Source: Paulinella micropora (taxonomy: Eukaryota > Cercozoa > Imbricatea > Euglyphida). Taken from it: a DNA stretch of 64,000 bases. Below, one piece after another: positions 1-18,236 of this stretch. The translations under genes were made by a program, and so were the position numbers. The stretch spans positions 573,590 to 637,589 of the forward strand of contig BJOX01000336.1 of assembly GCA_009731375.1 (NCBI GenBank), written 5' to 3'. Under the pieces are notes generated by a model. It saw only the letters and a program-made list of their open reading frames with translations, had not been told where the DNA came from and searched no databases. Numbering within the stretch: the stretch's first letter is position 1; each line of letters opens with the position of its first letter.

Positions 1-159
1 TCAAGGTATGGTTTATCAATCTTAGCGACATCTTCAATTTTGATTTTTTTTATACTTACCATATTGAAGAAAAATATCGGTTTCATTTTGTGCTATCTCA
101 GTAATTCCAGTCTCTTTTAAATCAGTCTCCTTAAAAGGTGTGCTTGGTTCTTCGTCCAT
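1..159 (-). pseudogene. ExoX-C/DUF3820-type small protein, cut by window edge
   Basis: An ATG at 159 opens a frame that reads an acidic leader of about 40 residues and then the motif YGKYKK, which matches the FGKYRGKK core of the intact relative at 405-692. The downstream part of the domain (IEDVAKIDKPYL) is clearly present but one frame away. The break is in a run of eight T (44-51) that would need seven, so the copy is frameshifted by mutation or by a sequencing error. This domain is found at the C-terminus of exonuclease X-like proteins and in small stand-alone proteins of viruses and phages; its precise role is unknown. The start overlaps the stop of the upstream ORF in the arrangement TAATG, which is virus-like compactness. 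The rest lies outside the window. Confidence 0.55.
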
Positions 160-374
160 TATTTTTCTAATGTCGCAAATGTTGATTTATCTTGCAAATC
201 AACATTGGATGGAATAACTACTTTCACATTATCATCACGTGGCTTGTATTGCTCATAGAAAGAAAAAATGTCAGGTTTAGTCCATTTAATCGTAGGCTTT
301 TTAATGTCGCTGTCAATGTTCCATTTTTCAATTTCGTTTAAGTAGTCCTGTTTGGTGTTCAGGTCAGTCATCAT
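159..374 (-). CDS. Small hypothetical protein of the Polinton-like cluster (71 aa)
   Basis: A short open frame with no family I recognise. It is hydrophilic and charged, with no signal peptide, membrane segment or cysteine motif. It lies in the same orientation as the ExoX-C-like genes and the DNA polymerase, is separated from the upstream gene by about 30 AT-rich bases, and shares its stop with the next start (TAATG). Upstream of the ATG is an AT tract containing TCTA, the tetramer seen upstream of other genes here. The tight packing suggests it is a real element gene, but no function can be assigned. Confidence 0.4.
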   Translation of the reverse strand: MMTDLNTKQDYLNEIEKWNIDSDIKKPTIKWTKPDIFSFYEQYKPRDDNVKVVIPSNVDLQDKSTFATLEK

Positions 375-404
375 ATATATATTTAGATATTATATTATTT
401 TTTA

Positions 405-692
405 TTACATATATTTTTTTACTTCACTTTTAATGTCTGTAAATTTCTCAAACCACGGCTGACGGATAACCCATTCCAAATATGGCTTATCGATAACCGC
501 TACATCTTGAATTTTCTTCCCGCGATATTTACCAAATGGAAAAGTATCCTTTGGTTTTGATGAATTACTATTCTCAATTTCCTTTATTTGGTCTTGAATT
601 ACCTTTTGAATATCTTTCAATGTGAAGGTTTCATTTTTTGTTTCAATTGAAAGTTTTTCAAACTTCTCGCATAGTCTGGTGAGGGTGGTCAT
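405..692 (-). CDS. ExoX-C/DUF3820-type small protein (95 aa)
   Basis: The C-terminal half carries the signature FPFGKYRGKKIQDVA followed by DKPYLEWV and a final basic helix. This fits the small domain found at the C-terminus of exonuclease X-like proteins and as a stand-alone protein (DUF3820 type). The N-terminal 45 residues look helical and charged. The gene follows the polymerase in the same orientation with about 65 bases between them, and its ATG lies three bases after a perfect palindrome GTCTATATAGAC. A second, broken copy of the domain lies at 1-159, so the cluster holds two paralogues. A role in DNA processing is inferred only from the family and the neighbouring polymerase. Confidence 0.6.
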   Translation of the reverse strand: MTTLTRLCEKFEKLSIETKNETFTLKDIQKVIQDQIKEIENSNSSKPKDTFPFGKYRGKKIQDVAVIDKPYLEWVIRQPWFEKFTDIKSEVKKYM

Positions 693-694
693 TG

Positions 695-706
695 GTCTAT
701 ATAGAC
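695..706 (-). promoter_or_regulatory. TCTA-type palindromic promoter candidate
   Basis: GTCTATATAGAC lies immediately upstream of the ATG at 692 and is flanked by AT-rich DNA. The ten-base core TCTATATAGA recurs at 4823-4832, about 45 bases before the polymerase start. TCTA embedded in AT-rich DNA is the published late-promoter signature of the giant virus CroV and its virophage mavirus. Assignment here is by resemblance only. Confidence 0.4.
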
Positions 707-756
707 TGGTAAAAAGATTTTATTGAAAAAAATTAATTACCTTTTTACTCTTGCCT

Positions 757-3700
757 TTAAAATCCGTAAGGCAGTGTAGAGATATGGTTCTCTTTGATCG
801 GCTGTATGACTCTTTTTGTGTAAGTAAATGAGAATATCTTTTTCAAATGTTCGGAGGTAATCGTTTTGTCTTTTTTGTTCCTCGTAATTTTGCTGTGGTT
901 GTGTATTGCTACATTTCCATTCTCAGCCACATTCTTTGCTATGTGCTTTTCTCCTTCTGTCTCCAATAATGCTTCTAATTCCTCATATGCTTTTTTTGAT
1001 AGTTCTTCGTCCTTTATTCCAAGACCATTACTTATCGCACTAAACATATTTACCAAGTTCAGTTTCCTGCAAGTGTCGTACTAGTTCATAGAAAAGCCTT
1101 TCAGTTTCATTTTTGTTGTGCCGTCGTTTAGTATGTAGCCGTAGGACTTAGGCCCCGAGCCCACAAATGTAGTTATCTTTCTGCTTACTTTTGTCTTTTT
1201 GTCTATTAGTTCGTCTGTCCATTGTCCTAATAAGTCACCCGTCGGCATTGTTGTCTGTCCTTGTTTTTCATCAACTGAATATATTATGCTGTCTGTGTCG
1301 TGATATAATACCCTGTCTCCCAATCTATCCATCATATCATACAATCTCATTTGTGCGTGTGCTGTTGTGAATAAAGCCACACATATGTTTGTGCTGTAAG
1401 GGACTGACACTTTTTCGGGGTGTAGATTGTAGGATAGTTCAAGGCATTCTTTATTTATCATATTGATTGAGATTTCGTTTATGTCTTTGTCATTTAGTAT
1501 TTTGTATAATTCTGCCACACTCCTGACGATTGTCGTTTGTGTCTTGTTGCTTTGTTGTCCAAACTTTCCCCACAGAGAATTCAGACATAATTTTGCGACT
1601 GCCCTCCTTCCTTCATTCTTTTCTATTTTGCTTTTGTCCAACTTAAAACCCATCTTTTCCTCATAGTCCTTTATGTAATTGTCTTTTTGTTCCTCCGTTT
1701 CTACATTTGACGAGTAGCCACTTGCCTCTTGCTTTACTTGTAGAAAGGTTTTTATGTAGTCTTTGAATAGGGTTGTTGTTTGTTGTTCCCAGTGCCACAC
1801 CTCATAAACTTTTAATAACATTATAACCTTTTTCCATTGCTTTATAAATGTGTGGTGTTGCCCAACTGCCTGTGAGTGCCCTCTCTGTGTCGTCGTGCTG
1901 ACATTTGTCCTGTAAGTTTTCCTTTCCACACTTATTACATAAATAATACATCATCTTTCCTCTATCTTGACAGGGTAGGACAGGGTGAATTAGTCCCCTA
2001 GGCGGTAGCATTTTTACTTTGGCTAATCCAAATGCTGTCTTTTGATTTAACATTTGTAAATCTGCCTTAATTACTTTATGATGTCCGAGAGGGTAGGGAT
2101 CATAAAACATAACAGACGGATAGAGGGAGCATATGTCTATGTATTTGGCGTATTGTTGTTCATATTTTGCCCTCGAATATAAAGATAGAGCATTGTCCTT
2201 CCCCCAAACATCGCGTGTCGTGGGTTGATTGTCTCTTGCTCCATTAATGTCTCTTCTATGTTCCTTTTGAATTCCTGATCTTATTCTGTTCCACTTACAA
2301 CCCCATATTGTTATTAAATTATTCACTTCCTCGTGTTGCTTTATTAAAGTTTCCAGTCGTTTTGTTTCCTTGTATAATGGTCCAAATGTCTTATTAACAG
2401 ATTGCTCTTTATTCATTGATTGCCGTCATAACACTCAGGACACCCGTGCCAGTAGCACCCATGAAACTCATATGCAGTTTTTGTCTTTGGGTCATATCCG
2501 TCTAAATATGCTTTACCTGCACCTTTTAAATATATCATTTTTTCTTTTCCATTTAATCCGTGCTGTATGGTTGTATTGTCTTTCTTCTCTCTGTATGATA
2601 GCCACTCCACACACATACGGCTCGTTTTTGCTTTGTCTGTTCTGTGTGTTGGTATGACTGCTATGCTATCTGTCGGCATATATATTGCTTTATATAATGC
2701 GATACAGGTAGATGCGATGGTTGTGTATTGGAATGGGTCTATGCCAAATTCTAGGAAGCTCTCTCTAAATTTCATACACCCCCTTCTCAATATATCCACA
2801 TCACTATGACAATCTGCTTCCATTTCTTTTTTGAAATCAAACACTTTGTCCTTCTGTTCTTCATACCATTTCAGAAATTCTTGTCGTTTATGTTTTGAAA
2901 ATGTGTTGTAGCCGTAATAGTCCTTGTCTGGTACTGCCCCTACATAATTTTGATTTGCCTCAGTATTGAAGAAGTGAGGGAAAAATCCTTTGTTTAATTC
3001 ATCTAAACCAAAAGTTTCAGGGAAATCAGATAGAGGCATAGTTAGGAAAGAAAGACTATCAATAAATCTAATCTTACCCACAGCCATCATCATAATCTTA
3101 CCCCCTTGATATATGACAAATGGTGAAATGCCTTTTTCTATTAACCACTTAAGCACGAATTGACAATCATAACCCCTCGCATCATGTGCTATGAATGTGA
3201 AGTCCTTGTGTTGATTGCCAAATGCCCAATTACAAAACTCGTCTATGCTTTTGTGTATAATTGGTGTGCTGTCGGAGGGGGTTCCACCCCTTACCATACC
3301 CCCGCTTTCTTGGTTTTGGGTTTGGAAAGGGGCATCGCCCCTTCCAGTGAAATACTGACTCTCTGAATGGTTAATGATATGTGTGCCTGTTCTTGTGTTG
3401 CCTCAAAATCAAAGAACACATATTTATCCGAAGGCTTATGTATTTCTTTTTGTTTCATATTACACCTATGCTCAAAGGGTTGTAAGATTTTACAATTTTT
3501 ACATTTGTCATAGCCGCACTTATGTTCGCCTGTGTATGTCTTAGAGCAGTTAAGACATTTCTTTTTGTTGTCGCATGTGGTGGCTGTGTGATTGTTGAAG
3601 CATTCGTCATTTGGAAATTTGCGGTTACATTTTTCGCATTGTTTCCATTTTGTTATGTTGTTCTACCACTTACATCCATCCGTAAGGCATATATTACATT

Positions 3701-4779
3701 TCGCCACACAGGAATGATTATGCTCATAACCTTTCATACACTGCTCACATAAGTTTTGTTTTGATAGGAAGGCCTTCATTCTCACTATGGTGTCGTAATG
3801 GTTTTTGGTTTTGAGTATGTATATGTGTTTGTATGGTTGTTCCTTTTCATCTTTGAATTCAGTTTTATATATTATCTTGTCTGGAAATTCAACAATTGCT
3901 ATGTTGTATTTTATATGACTAGCAACAGGAAGACCACATAAATCTTTTATGACACCGGCCTCCTCGTGTAATGTATTTGCCAGTTCGTCCTGTATCCTGC
4001 GACCCTTCCTTATTTGTTCGTATTTGTTGTGTTTCTCTATCTTGGCTGTTGCCACAACGATAGCCCTTGCCAGACATATGTTGTCGTCGTTATTTATTTG
4101 GACTCCTTTCTTTTTGTAAATGTCCTCCTGTGTTATTGCTTTCAATCTAGCCCCTCCCTCTGGCATCCTTACTCCCATAAAATTGAAATCAATTGATTCC
4201 ATTGTTGCCCCTTCCTCATCCATCACACTTCGTCGTTTGATTGTAAAATCTTTGTAAGTCTTTCTAATATGTCTTGTAAGTCAAAGTCTTTTACTTTTAC
4301 AAGTTCATTTTTTGTTTGTAAATTCCACGACTCTGGAATAGCCGATATCCTTACTTGTATTTTGTCGTTTGGTTTATATTAAGACTTAAAATCATCTACG
4401 ATTGTGCCAATCATTTTTATAATATCTTCCAACGAAAACTTTAAAACCTTTTCAGAAAAGCTTTTATTGATTTTTACATTATACAATGACTGCCCCACTG
4501 GTAAATCGTGTTTTATGTCTTGTCGTATTAAGTTATAACCATTGAAGTCTATGACATTTGGTTCTTCCCTTTTTCGCTCTTTTATTTCCCTTTGTTTTCT
4601 GTCGGGCATTACATACTGCTCAGGGTTTGGTAGTGCCCCTCTTGGTGTTGTTATATCGTAAAACCTCTTGCCGTTGGTTTTTTTACATAGAGTTTGTTTT
4701 GCCGTATTTGGAATTGTATGCCCTGTTCTGTGAGCTTGTCAAGGCTCCAAGTTTGCCCCCCGTAGTCTATGCTTGACAT
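757..4779 (-). pseudogene. Protein-primed family B DNA polymerase, Polinton/Maverick type (broken)
   Basis: One polymerase of roughly 1,300 codons can be followed from an ATG at 4779 to a stop at 757, across several frames. Visible in order: a Cys/His-rich region near 3.5-3.75 kb; exonuclease motif I (FDFEAT, about 3.42 kb); motif II (FIAHDARGYD, about 3.17 kb); a motif III-like DVDIL (about 2.8 kb); the Polinton-type segment EFHGCYWHGCPEC (about 2.45 kb); motif A DICSLYPS (about 2.13 kb); motif B KLCLNSLWGKFG (about 1.58 kb); motif C YHDTDSII (about 1.29 kb); and the C-terminal KRVIQPIKENH near 0.8 kb. Such enzymes copy linear DNA from a terminal protein. Lesions: a one-base loss in the A run at 4678-4684, TAA at 4379-4381, frame breaks near 4226, 3390 and 2413, TAG at 3663-3665, an extra base at 1810-1813, and TAG at 1081-1083. 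It is either decayed or carries assembly errors; family assignment is firm. Confidence 0.85.
3276..3345. repeat. Pair of GC-rich hairpins inside the polymerase gene
   Basis: Two short GC-rich inverted repeats stand out in an AT-rich gene. One is a GGGG/CCCC stem at about 3277-3291. The other is a stem of about nine pairs, GGAAAGGGG against CCCCTTCC, at 3324-3345. About 30 bases separate them. They fall between exonuclease motifs I and II, close to a frame break near 3390, and look like a small inserted repeat. Confidence 0.45.
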
Positions 4780-4796
4780 TGTTATATTAGGGTTTT

Positions 4797-4833
4797 GATT
4801 TTTCAAAAATAAAATAAATATATCTATATAGAC
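4797..4833 (-). promoter_or_regulatory. Promoter candidate of the polymerase
   Basis: Read on the minus strand, this stretch holds TCTATATAGA (4823-4832) and, nearer the ATG, TTTTTGAAAAAT (about 4797-4809). The second block recurs as TTTTTGAAAAATT at about 5147-5159 upstream of the next gene. Sharing between two gene starts suggests regulatory elements; no expression evidence is available. Confidence 0.4.
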
Positions 4834-4893
4834 ATATATATTTTCTATATACCTATATATATTGTATCCTTAACATAAAATTTATATCATTTT

Positions 4894-5128
4894 TCATAGT
4901 GCGATATTTAGTCCTTCAACGAGCCTCTGGAGCTGTTTCATCCTTGCGAGGTCAACCTTCTCCTTTTCCCTTTTCTCCTTGCTTTCTTCGATATAACATC
5001 CTTGTTCTTGTAGTAGTAGTCCTTAGCCCTCTGCTGTGCTTTCTCTCTGTTTTTATATTATAAATTCTCATTCGTTCTGAATTTCTTTGCCGGATTGCTT
5101 CGTCTGTAAATACTTTGGTTCTACCCAT
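4894..5128 (-). pseudogene. Small basic DNA-binding-like protein (broken)
   Basis: An ATG at 5128 opens with MGRTKVFTDEAIRQRN, an opening typical of small lysine/arginine-rich proteins of large DNA viruses and Polinton-like viruses. The basic helical theme continues in the other two frames (AKDYYYKNKDVISKKA, then a KEKVDLARMKQLQRL segment ending at 4894), so two frame changes interrupt it. Same orientation and spacing as its neighbours; the motif TTTTTGAAAAAT lies about 20 bases upstream. Function unknown; coiled-coil or DNA-binding is inferred from composition. Confidence 0.35.
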
Positions 5129-5372
5129 TGTATGTCTTTGTTTTTGAATTTTTCAAAAACAATAATAATATATATATGTAATATAATTTTTCATTTCTTT
5201 AAATAATATTTATTCTTTTATTTACCAACTTTCAATACAAAGCACATTTTTTTTTGGAAAAAGATAAGGGGGCTCAGGACACCACGAAAAAATAAGAAAA
5301 GGGGGATAAGGACGCTTAGTATGAATAGTTTGCGAAAAGGTGCGATTTTCTAGTTTTGCTAGTTTTTGTTGA
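5129..5372. other. AT-rich spacer, no gene seen
   Basis: Low-complexity AT-rich DNA with TATATA tracts upstream of the minus-strand cluster. I see no reading frame of interest. It probably holds the promoter of the gene starting at 5128 and the edge of the element. Confidence 0.5.
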
Positions 5373-5954
5373 TTAATAGGAGAGCGAAATATGGTGAAAT
5401 GAGTTAAATTTATGTATATGAATATAAAAGATAAGTGTCCTATAGTGGTACCTATAGTAGTGCATGGTTGGGCGCCGTGAGGGATCTGCGGAGGTGAGAT
5501 GGTAAGAAACTGTTAACAAGGGAGACATCAGAATCAAGCTGTATAGAAGACAGAGCGTGAGGGCGGAGAAGTCCACCCAACGTCCCTCATCAGCTGGCAG
5601 GGTATCAACGCGGTTCTCTTCTGCAAAGAACACCTGCAGACTTAGCAGCGTCTTGACAATTGCATCATGCTTGAGCTTATCACGTGATGCATGTTGCTTC
5701 AGGCACCCGTTATCAGCATGCAGCTCAAGGAGAGAGAATGAGTGAAAGACATACCGGCAAACATTGTATGGGAGAATAAGGGAGTTAAGCGGAATAGAAA
5801 GAGGATAGGGAGATAAGGAGGATCCGGACGAGGGAGAGAGAATAGAGACAAGCAATTGCAAGGAGGGAGAAGAGCAAGCAGAGATAGAGGTATCACCAGG
5901 GGAGAGGAAAGAGAAAAAAGGAAACAGATTAGAAGCTTGAGAGTCAGTAGGGGC

Positions 5955-6004
<50 letters not shown>

Positions 6005-6888
6005 AGGAGATGAGAGAAGAGGAAGAAACAGTAAGAGTAAGAGACAAAGGGTTAGAAAGAGATGACGGGGTTGAAGGAGATAGAAGGAAGGAGCATGATG
6101 AGATAGAAGGGAAGGAAAAAGGAAAGAAGGATGAAAGAGAGGAAGAGTGAGAAAAATGAGAGGAAGAGAGGTTAGATTAAGAAAGGGAGAGAAGAGAGCT
6201 CGACGGAGAAGATGAGGAATAGGAGGAAGAGAAAGAGCAAGAGGAGGAGGAAGAGGAGGAGGAAGTGGAAGAGGAGGAGGAAGAGGAAGAGGAAGAGGAA
6301 GAAGAGGAAGAGGAGGAAGAAGAGGAAGAGGAGGAGGAGGAGGAAGAAGAAGAAGAAGAAGAAGGAGAAGAAGAAGAAGAAGAAGAAGAAGAAGAAGAAG
6401 AAGAAGAAGAAGAAGAAGAAGAAGAAGAAGAAGAAGAAGAAGAGAGTGACTGAAGGTACGTAAGAGTAAGGACGGGAGAGAAGGAGAAGGGGAGCGAACA
6501 GAAAGCTTAGATAGAGCATGAAAAGAGACATCAGTAAGACCTGCGCGACGTTGCCCCATGAGATCCCACTCATCATCATTGATGCAAAAGAGAGGGTGAG
6601 ATGGGAGGCATGTGAAGGCAATAGAAGTGGACTGTGCTGTGTGAAGCTTGCAGCGGACTTGGTAAGTTAGGGATGCATGTTCTGTGGCAGATGCATGCCA
6701 GTCGGAGAAACGCTTCGAGTGAGGAAGAGCGGTGAAGCACTTCTGGAGGTGAGCTTGTTTCAGAGCTCTGCCCTGCAACTTACTGTAAGCCGTACGATAA
6801 GCAGACAAAGGGGTGTAATGGAAGATGAGGTCCTTAAAGGAGACTGGTAGGGAGGCGGCATCGGCAGATTTGCACGAGAAAGGCGAAC

Positions 6889-6890
<2 letters not shown>
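5373..6890 (-). pseudogene. RT-associated C-terminal fragment split by a polypurine tract
   Basis: Two stretches look coding on the minus strand. The upstream one (about 6890-6490) reads a continuous non-repetitive segment including ALPHSKRFSDWHASATEH and CINDDEWDLMGQRRAGL. The downstream one (about 5740-5520), in another frame, reads HADNGCLKQHASRDKLKHDA and then a short helix. The order, a short-chain 'lP...d.e...l..RlGl' segment followed by H..C..H and K/RHDA, resembles the region after the reverse transcriptase domain in many protist RT proteins. Between the halves is about 700 bp of GA/GAG/GAA repeat that makes any joined frame meaningless. I infer a decayed retroelement fragment; assignment is from memory of the pattern and is tentative. 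Confidence 0.35.
5950..6465. repeat. Polypurine microsatellite (GA)n and (GAA/GAG)n
   Basis: Nearly pure purine on the plus strand: (GA)n at about 5958-6000, mixed GA-rich DNA, then (GAGGAA)n and (GAA)n at about 6236-6443. Long frames of Glu, Lys, Leu or Phe on either strand here are repeat artefacts. Confidence 0.9.
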
Positions 6891-6892
<2 letters not shown>

Positions 6893-6956
<64 letters not shown>

Positions 6957-7162
6957 TNNNNNNNNNNNNNNNNNNNNNNNNNNNNNNNNNNNNNNNNNNN
7001 NNNNNNNNNNNNNNNNNNNNNNNNNNNNNNNNNNNNNNNNNNNNNNNNNNNNNNNNNNNNNNNNNNNNNNNNNNNNNNNNNNNNNNNNNNNNNNNNNNNN
7101 NNNNNNNNNNNNNNNNNNNNNNNNNNNNNNNNNNNNNNNNNNNNNNNNNNNNNNNNNNNNNN

Positions 7163-7227
<65 letters not shown>
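6893..7227. repeat. Poly(T) tract with assembly gap
   Basis: More than 60 T at 6893-6957, a gap at 6958-7162, then 65 T at 7163-7227. Equal homopolymers on both gap edges suggest the assembler could not cross the run, so the gap may hold little besides T or may hide an insertion. Confidence 0.8.
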
Positions 7228-7680
7228 CCTAGCGACCCAACCAAGTTTCAAGTTCACCTAACACAGACGCCACAAGGGGGGAGAAAAGCAGGCTCGATAG
7301 ATGCGCTTTTTAGGCAGTACAGTTTCACTGAGCCGCCCATATGTATGCCTAACTTGCAGGGTCGATCTAGTAGGCGCGCAGGGCTTGCCGCCACCTGGAC
7401 CCTGTTGCATACTCATGCACTCCTCCTACCCTATTGTGTACAGAGCCTCGCGTGGCGGCAAAAGCTGCTAGCCTCCGGGGATTTTTGGTAGACTTTCCCG
7501 GGTAGTCCTTGGTGCTTTTTCAGATGGTACAAAATTGTTTACTTGTACAATGCTGGAGGCAGGGAGAAGCTAGTCGCTGAAGCTTCGCACCTCTAAACGC
7601 GAGAAAAAACCATCGCAAGTTGTTCTTGACGTTGAGGATAGTCCCGCCACCACCTTGGCAGTGAGTGATATATCCTTGCT
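7228..7680. other. Unique sequence, no gene recognised
   Basis: Balanced-composition DNA. Minus-strand frames hold short stretches that could belong to the RT-like fragment at 5.4-6.9 kb, but stops interrupt them and no motif is certain. Confidence 0.4.
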
Positions 7681-7681
7681 T

Positions 7682-7718
<37 letters not shown>

Positions 7719-7743
7719 AACACACACTCTTTCTTTCTTTCTT

Positions 7744-7828
<85 letters not shown>

Positions 7829-7831
7829 TTC

Positions 7832-7882
<51 letters not shown>

Positions 7883-7908
7883 GTCACACACACACACACA
7901 CACACACA
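7681..7908. repeat. (CT)n and (CA)n microsatellites
   Basis: (CT)n with TTTC interruptions at 7681-7880, followed by (CA)n at 7887-7908. Confidence 0.95.
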
Positions 7909-8320
7909 CCATATCGTATTTGTTAAACAATCGAGTATTCATTGGATATTAGAAGCTCTTTTGTGTTTTAAGGATAAAAGTGATTGATTCATTCTCTTTC
8001 TTCTCTTGTCATCTCTTCTCCTCTCCCCTCCCCTCCGTCCATACATACATACGATGAGACGAAAAGTTCACCGCACGAACTGTCCACCTACAGAAGTCTG
8101 TAAAGAAATCAATAAGCTACGACACCAAAATGAAGACTGAATATCGCAATGCTTTCTTGCATATTACCATATATGCGAGCTGTTTGCATTTAGGCGTCTA
8201 CAACCATGTGCTCTCGGGCATCAGTTGGTACATACGCATGTACACCTGCCATACTCACAAAACATATCTAGTGACAGTGGCAATATCCCGATCGACCAAA
8301 TCTGCACTCCTATCGCTTCT

Positions 8321-8355
<35 letters not shown>

Positions 8356-9850
8356 GCCATCCCTGTTTCCTTTTCCCTACCCGTTCCACATTGCTTCCTT
8401 CCCTCGATCCTTCCTTCCTTCCCACTCTCCCCCCCNNNNNNNNNNNNNNNNNNNNNNNNNNNNNNNNNNNNNNNNNNNNNNNNNNNNNNNNNNNNNNNNN
8501 NNNNNNNNNNNNNNNNNNNNNNNNNNNNNNNNNNNNNNNNNNNNNNNNNNNNNNNNNNNNNNNNNNNNNNNNNNNNNNNNNNNNNNNNNNNNNNNNNNNN
8601 NNNNNNNNNNNNNNNNNNNNNNNNNNNNNNNNNNNNNNNNNNNNNNNNNNNNNNNNNNNNNNNNNNNNNNNNNNNNNNNNNNNNNNNNNNNNNNNNNNNN
8701 NNNNNNNNNNNNNNNNNNNNNNNNNNNNNNNNNNNNNNNNNNNNNNNNNNNNNNNNNNNNNNNNNNNNNNNNNNNNNNNNNNNNNNNNNNNNNNNNNNNN
8801 NNNNNNNNNNNNNNNNNNNNNNNNNNNNNNNNNNNNNNNNNNNNNNNNNNNNNNNNNNNNNNNNNNNNNNNNNNNNNNNNNNNNNNNNNNNNNNNNNNNN
8901 NNNNNNNNNNNNNNNNNNNNNNNNNNNNNNNNNNNNNNNNNNNNNNNNNNNNNNNNNNNNNNNNNNNNNNNNNNNNNNNNNNNNNNNNNNNNNNNNNNNN
9001 NNNNNNNNNNNNNNNNNNNNNNNNNNNNNNNNNNNNNNNNNNNNNNNNNNNNNNNNNNNNCCTCCCCACCTCCTCTCTCTCTCTCTCTCTCTTTTTTTTT
9101 TTTTTTTTTTTCTTGCTCACACGTTCTTGCTGCATCGTTTGACATTGTATATTAATACTATACTATGTTTTACTACTAAAACTAGCACATATTTATAGTA
9201 TATTATAGATATTTTAGTATAGTATGTTATATTATAAATTTTACGTCACGTCATTATATTTATGTTACGTTGTTTTATCTTATGTTATGATGCATTATAT
9301 TGCATGGCAATGATGTATTGTATTGAATTGTTTTGTATTATGATATGATATGATATGATATGATTTGATGTCATGTGAGGTGATGTTATTTTACGGTACG
9401 GTTCTATTGATTTGATTTCATATTATGCTAGTATAATTTTATGTTTATGTTCCTGTTCTTGTCCATGTTCGTGCTTCTGTATGTTTACGTTCCTGTTTAA
9501 GTTCATATTTTCGTGTAATGATTATGTCATTTTGATCAGTTCCTACTTCTTAAGTACGATCAACAGTGACTTCACGCGCTTCGATCTCCGCAAATATTTG
9601 TATCTCCCCTGTGTTATGGCTCATGAGAAGCTCTTGACGAGAACTGTCAAATAAGCCATTTCACAAGCCGTAAAAACCAGAAACAGCTGAGAACGTTTGA
9701 AGCATAAGGACAAGGAACTCCTTTTATATGTCTACCCATATACTTATCCTTCTGCCTTTCTGTGTCCAGCTACCTTAACATCAATTTTAACAACTTACAT
9801 CAGCTCTATCTATATTTCTTTGCATCTGTTAACAATTATTTCATGTATCC
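7909..9850. other. Intergenic, low complexity, gap at 8436-9060
   Basis: Contains a (CT)n block near 8325-8355, pyrimidine repeats on both gap edges, and AT-rich DNA rich in ATGATATG-type repeats at 9150-9400. I see no coding exon until the coiled-coil exon near 9853. Confidence 0.5.
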
Positions 9851-9852
9851 CA

Positions 9853-17377
<7,525 letters not shown>

Positions 17378-17394
17378 TTAATACTAAATGAACT

Positions 17395-17396
17395 TA

Positions 17397-17434
<38 letters not shown>

Positions 17435-17447
17435 ATACTACTACTAT

Positions 17448-17493
<46 letters not shown>

Positions 17494-17530
17494 ACTACTA
17501 CTACTACTACTACTAAGTTACTGCTATTAT

Positions 17531-17574
<44 letters not shown>

Positions 17575-17628
17575 ATACTACTACTACTGCTGCTGCTGCT
17601 ACTACTACTACTACTAAGTTACTAACTT

Positions 17629-17677
<49 letters not shown>

Positions 17678-17738
17678 ATCTACTACTACTGCTACTGCTA
17701 CTACTACTGCTACTACTACTGCTACTACTACTACTACT
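17395..17738. repeat. (CTA)n microsatellite after the Sel1 gene
   Basis: CTA trinucleotide repeat with GCT patches and a repeated AAGTTACT interruption. It begins just after the stop of the Sel1-repeat gene, within its probable 3' untranslated region. Confidence 0.9.
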
Positions 17739-18230
17739 AAAGGCTACTATGGCAGTAATCCTACCTTTCTTTTACTACAACCGGCTCACAGGTAGACAAG
17801 CTCAAACAATATTTCAATTACTTTTAGGTTTAATAACTACCTTCGTGAAGTTAGTGTGACAGTTATTAACATAACTAGCTTTCCACAACTTCTTTATATA
17901 TAACTGGTCTTTCCACTAAAAACTTTCAGGAGGCGATGCCTGATTAAAATCTGTGTCATTTAGTGGCCAAACTGCCAAACTCATGGCTCGAACTGTTCCA
18001 AAACAAAAAAATTGATTTTAAGTTGATCATATTTATATTAATATTTCAGCAAATAAAATTAATATTGAGTTCAATAAATTAAAATTCACTGCCATGATGA
18101 TTTATGTCAGGGTTTGAAAACACAGTTACTATTAAAGGTAATAACATTTCAACTTGTACAATTATATCGTTAAAATCTTTTTTGATGTGTTCTTGATCGG
18201 TCGATGCGATTTGTAAGGATGACACCTCAC
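17739..18230. other. AT-rich intergenic DNA
   Basis: No motif, repeat or convincing frame recognised. It lies between two genes that converge tail to tail. Confidence 0.4.
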
Positions 18231-18236
18231 TTTCAC

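Noticed and set aside
6212-6463. Poly-Lys and poly-Glu proteins
   Set aside because: Products of the GAA/GAG microsatellite with no unique sequence.
5699-6808. A single 369-residue protein
   Set aside because: Its middle is a Leu/Pro/Ser translation of the polypurine repeat; only the ends look coding and they are in different frames.
9150-9400. Replication origin in AT-rich DNA
   Set aside because: Only composition supports it; no motif or context.
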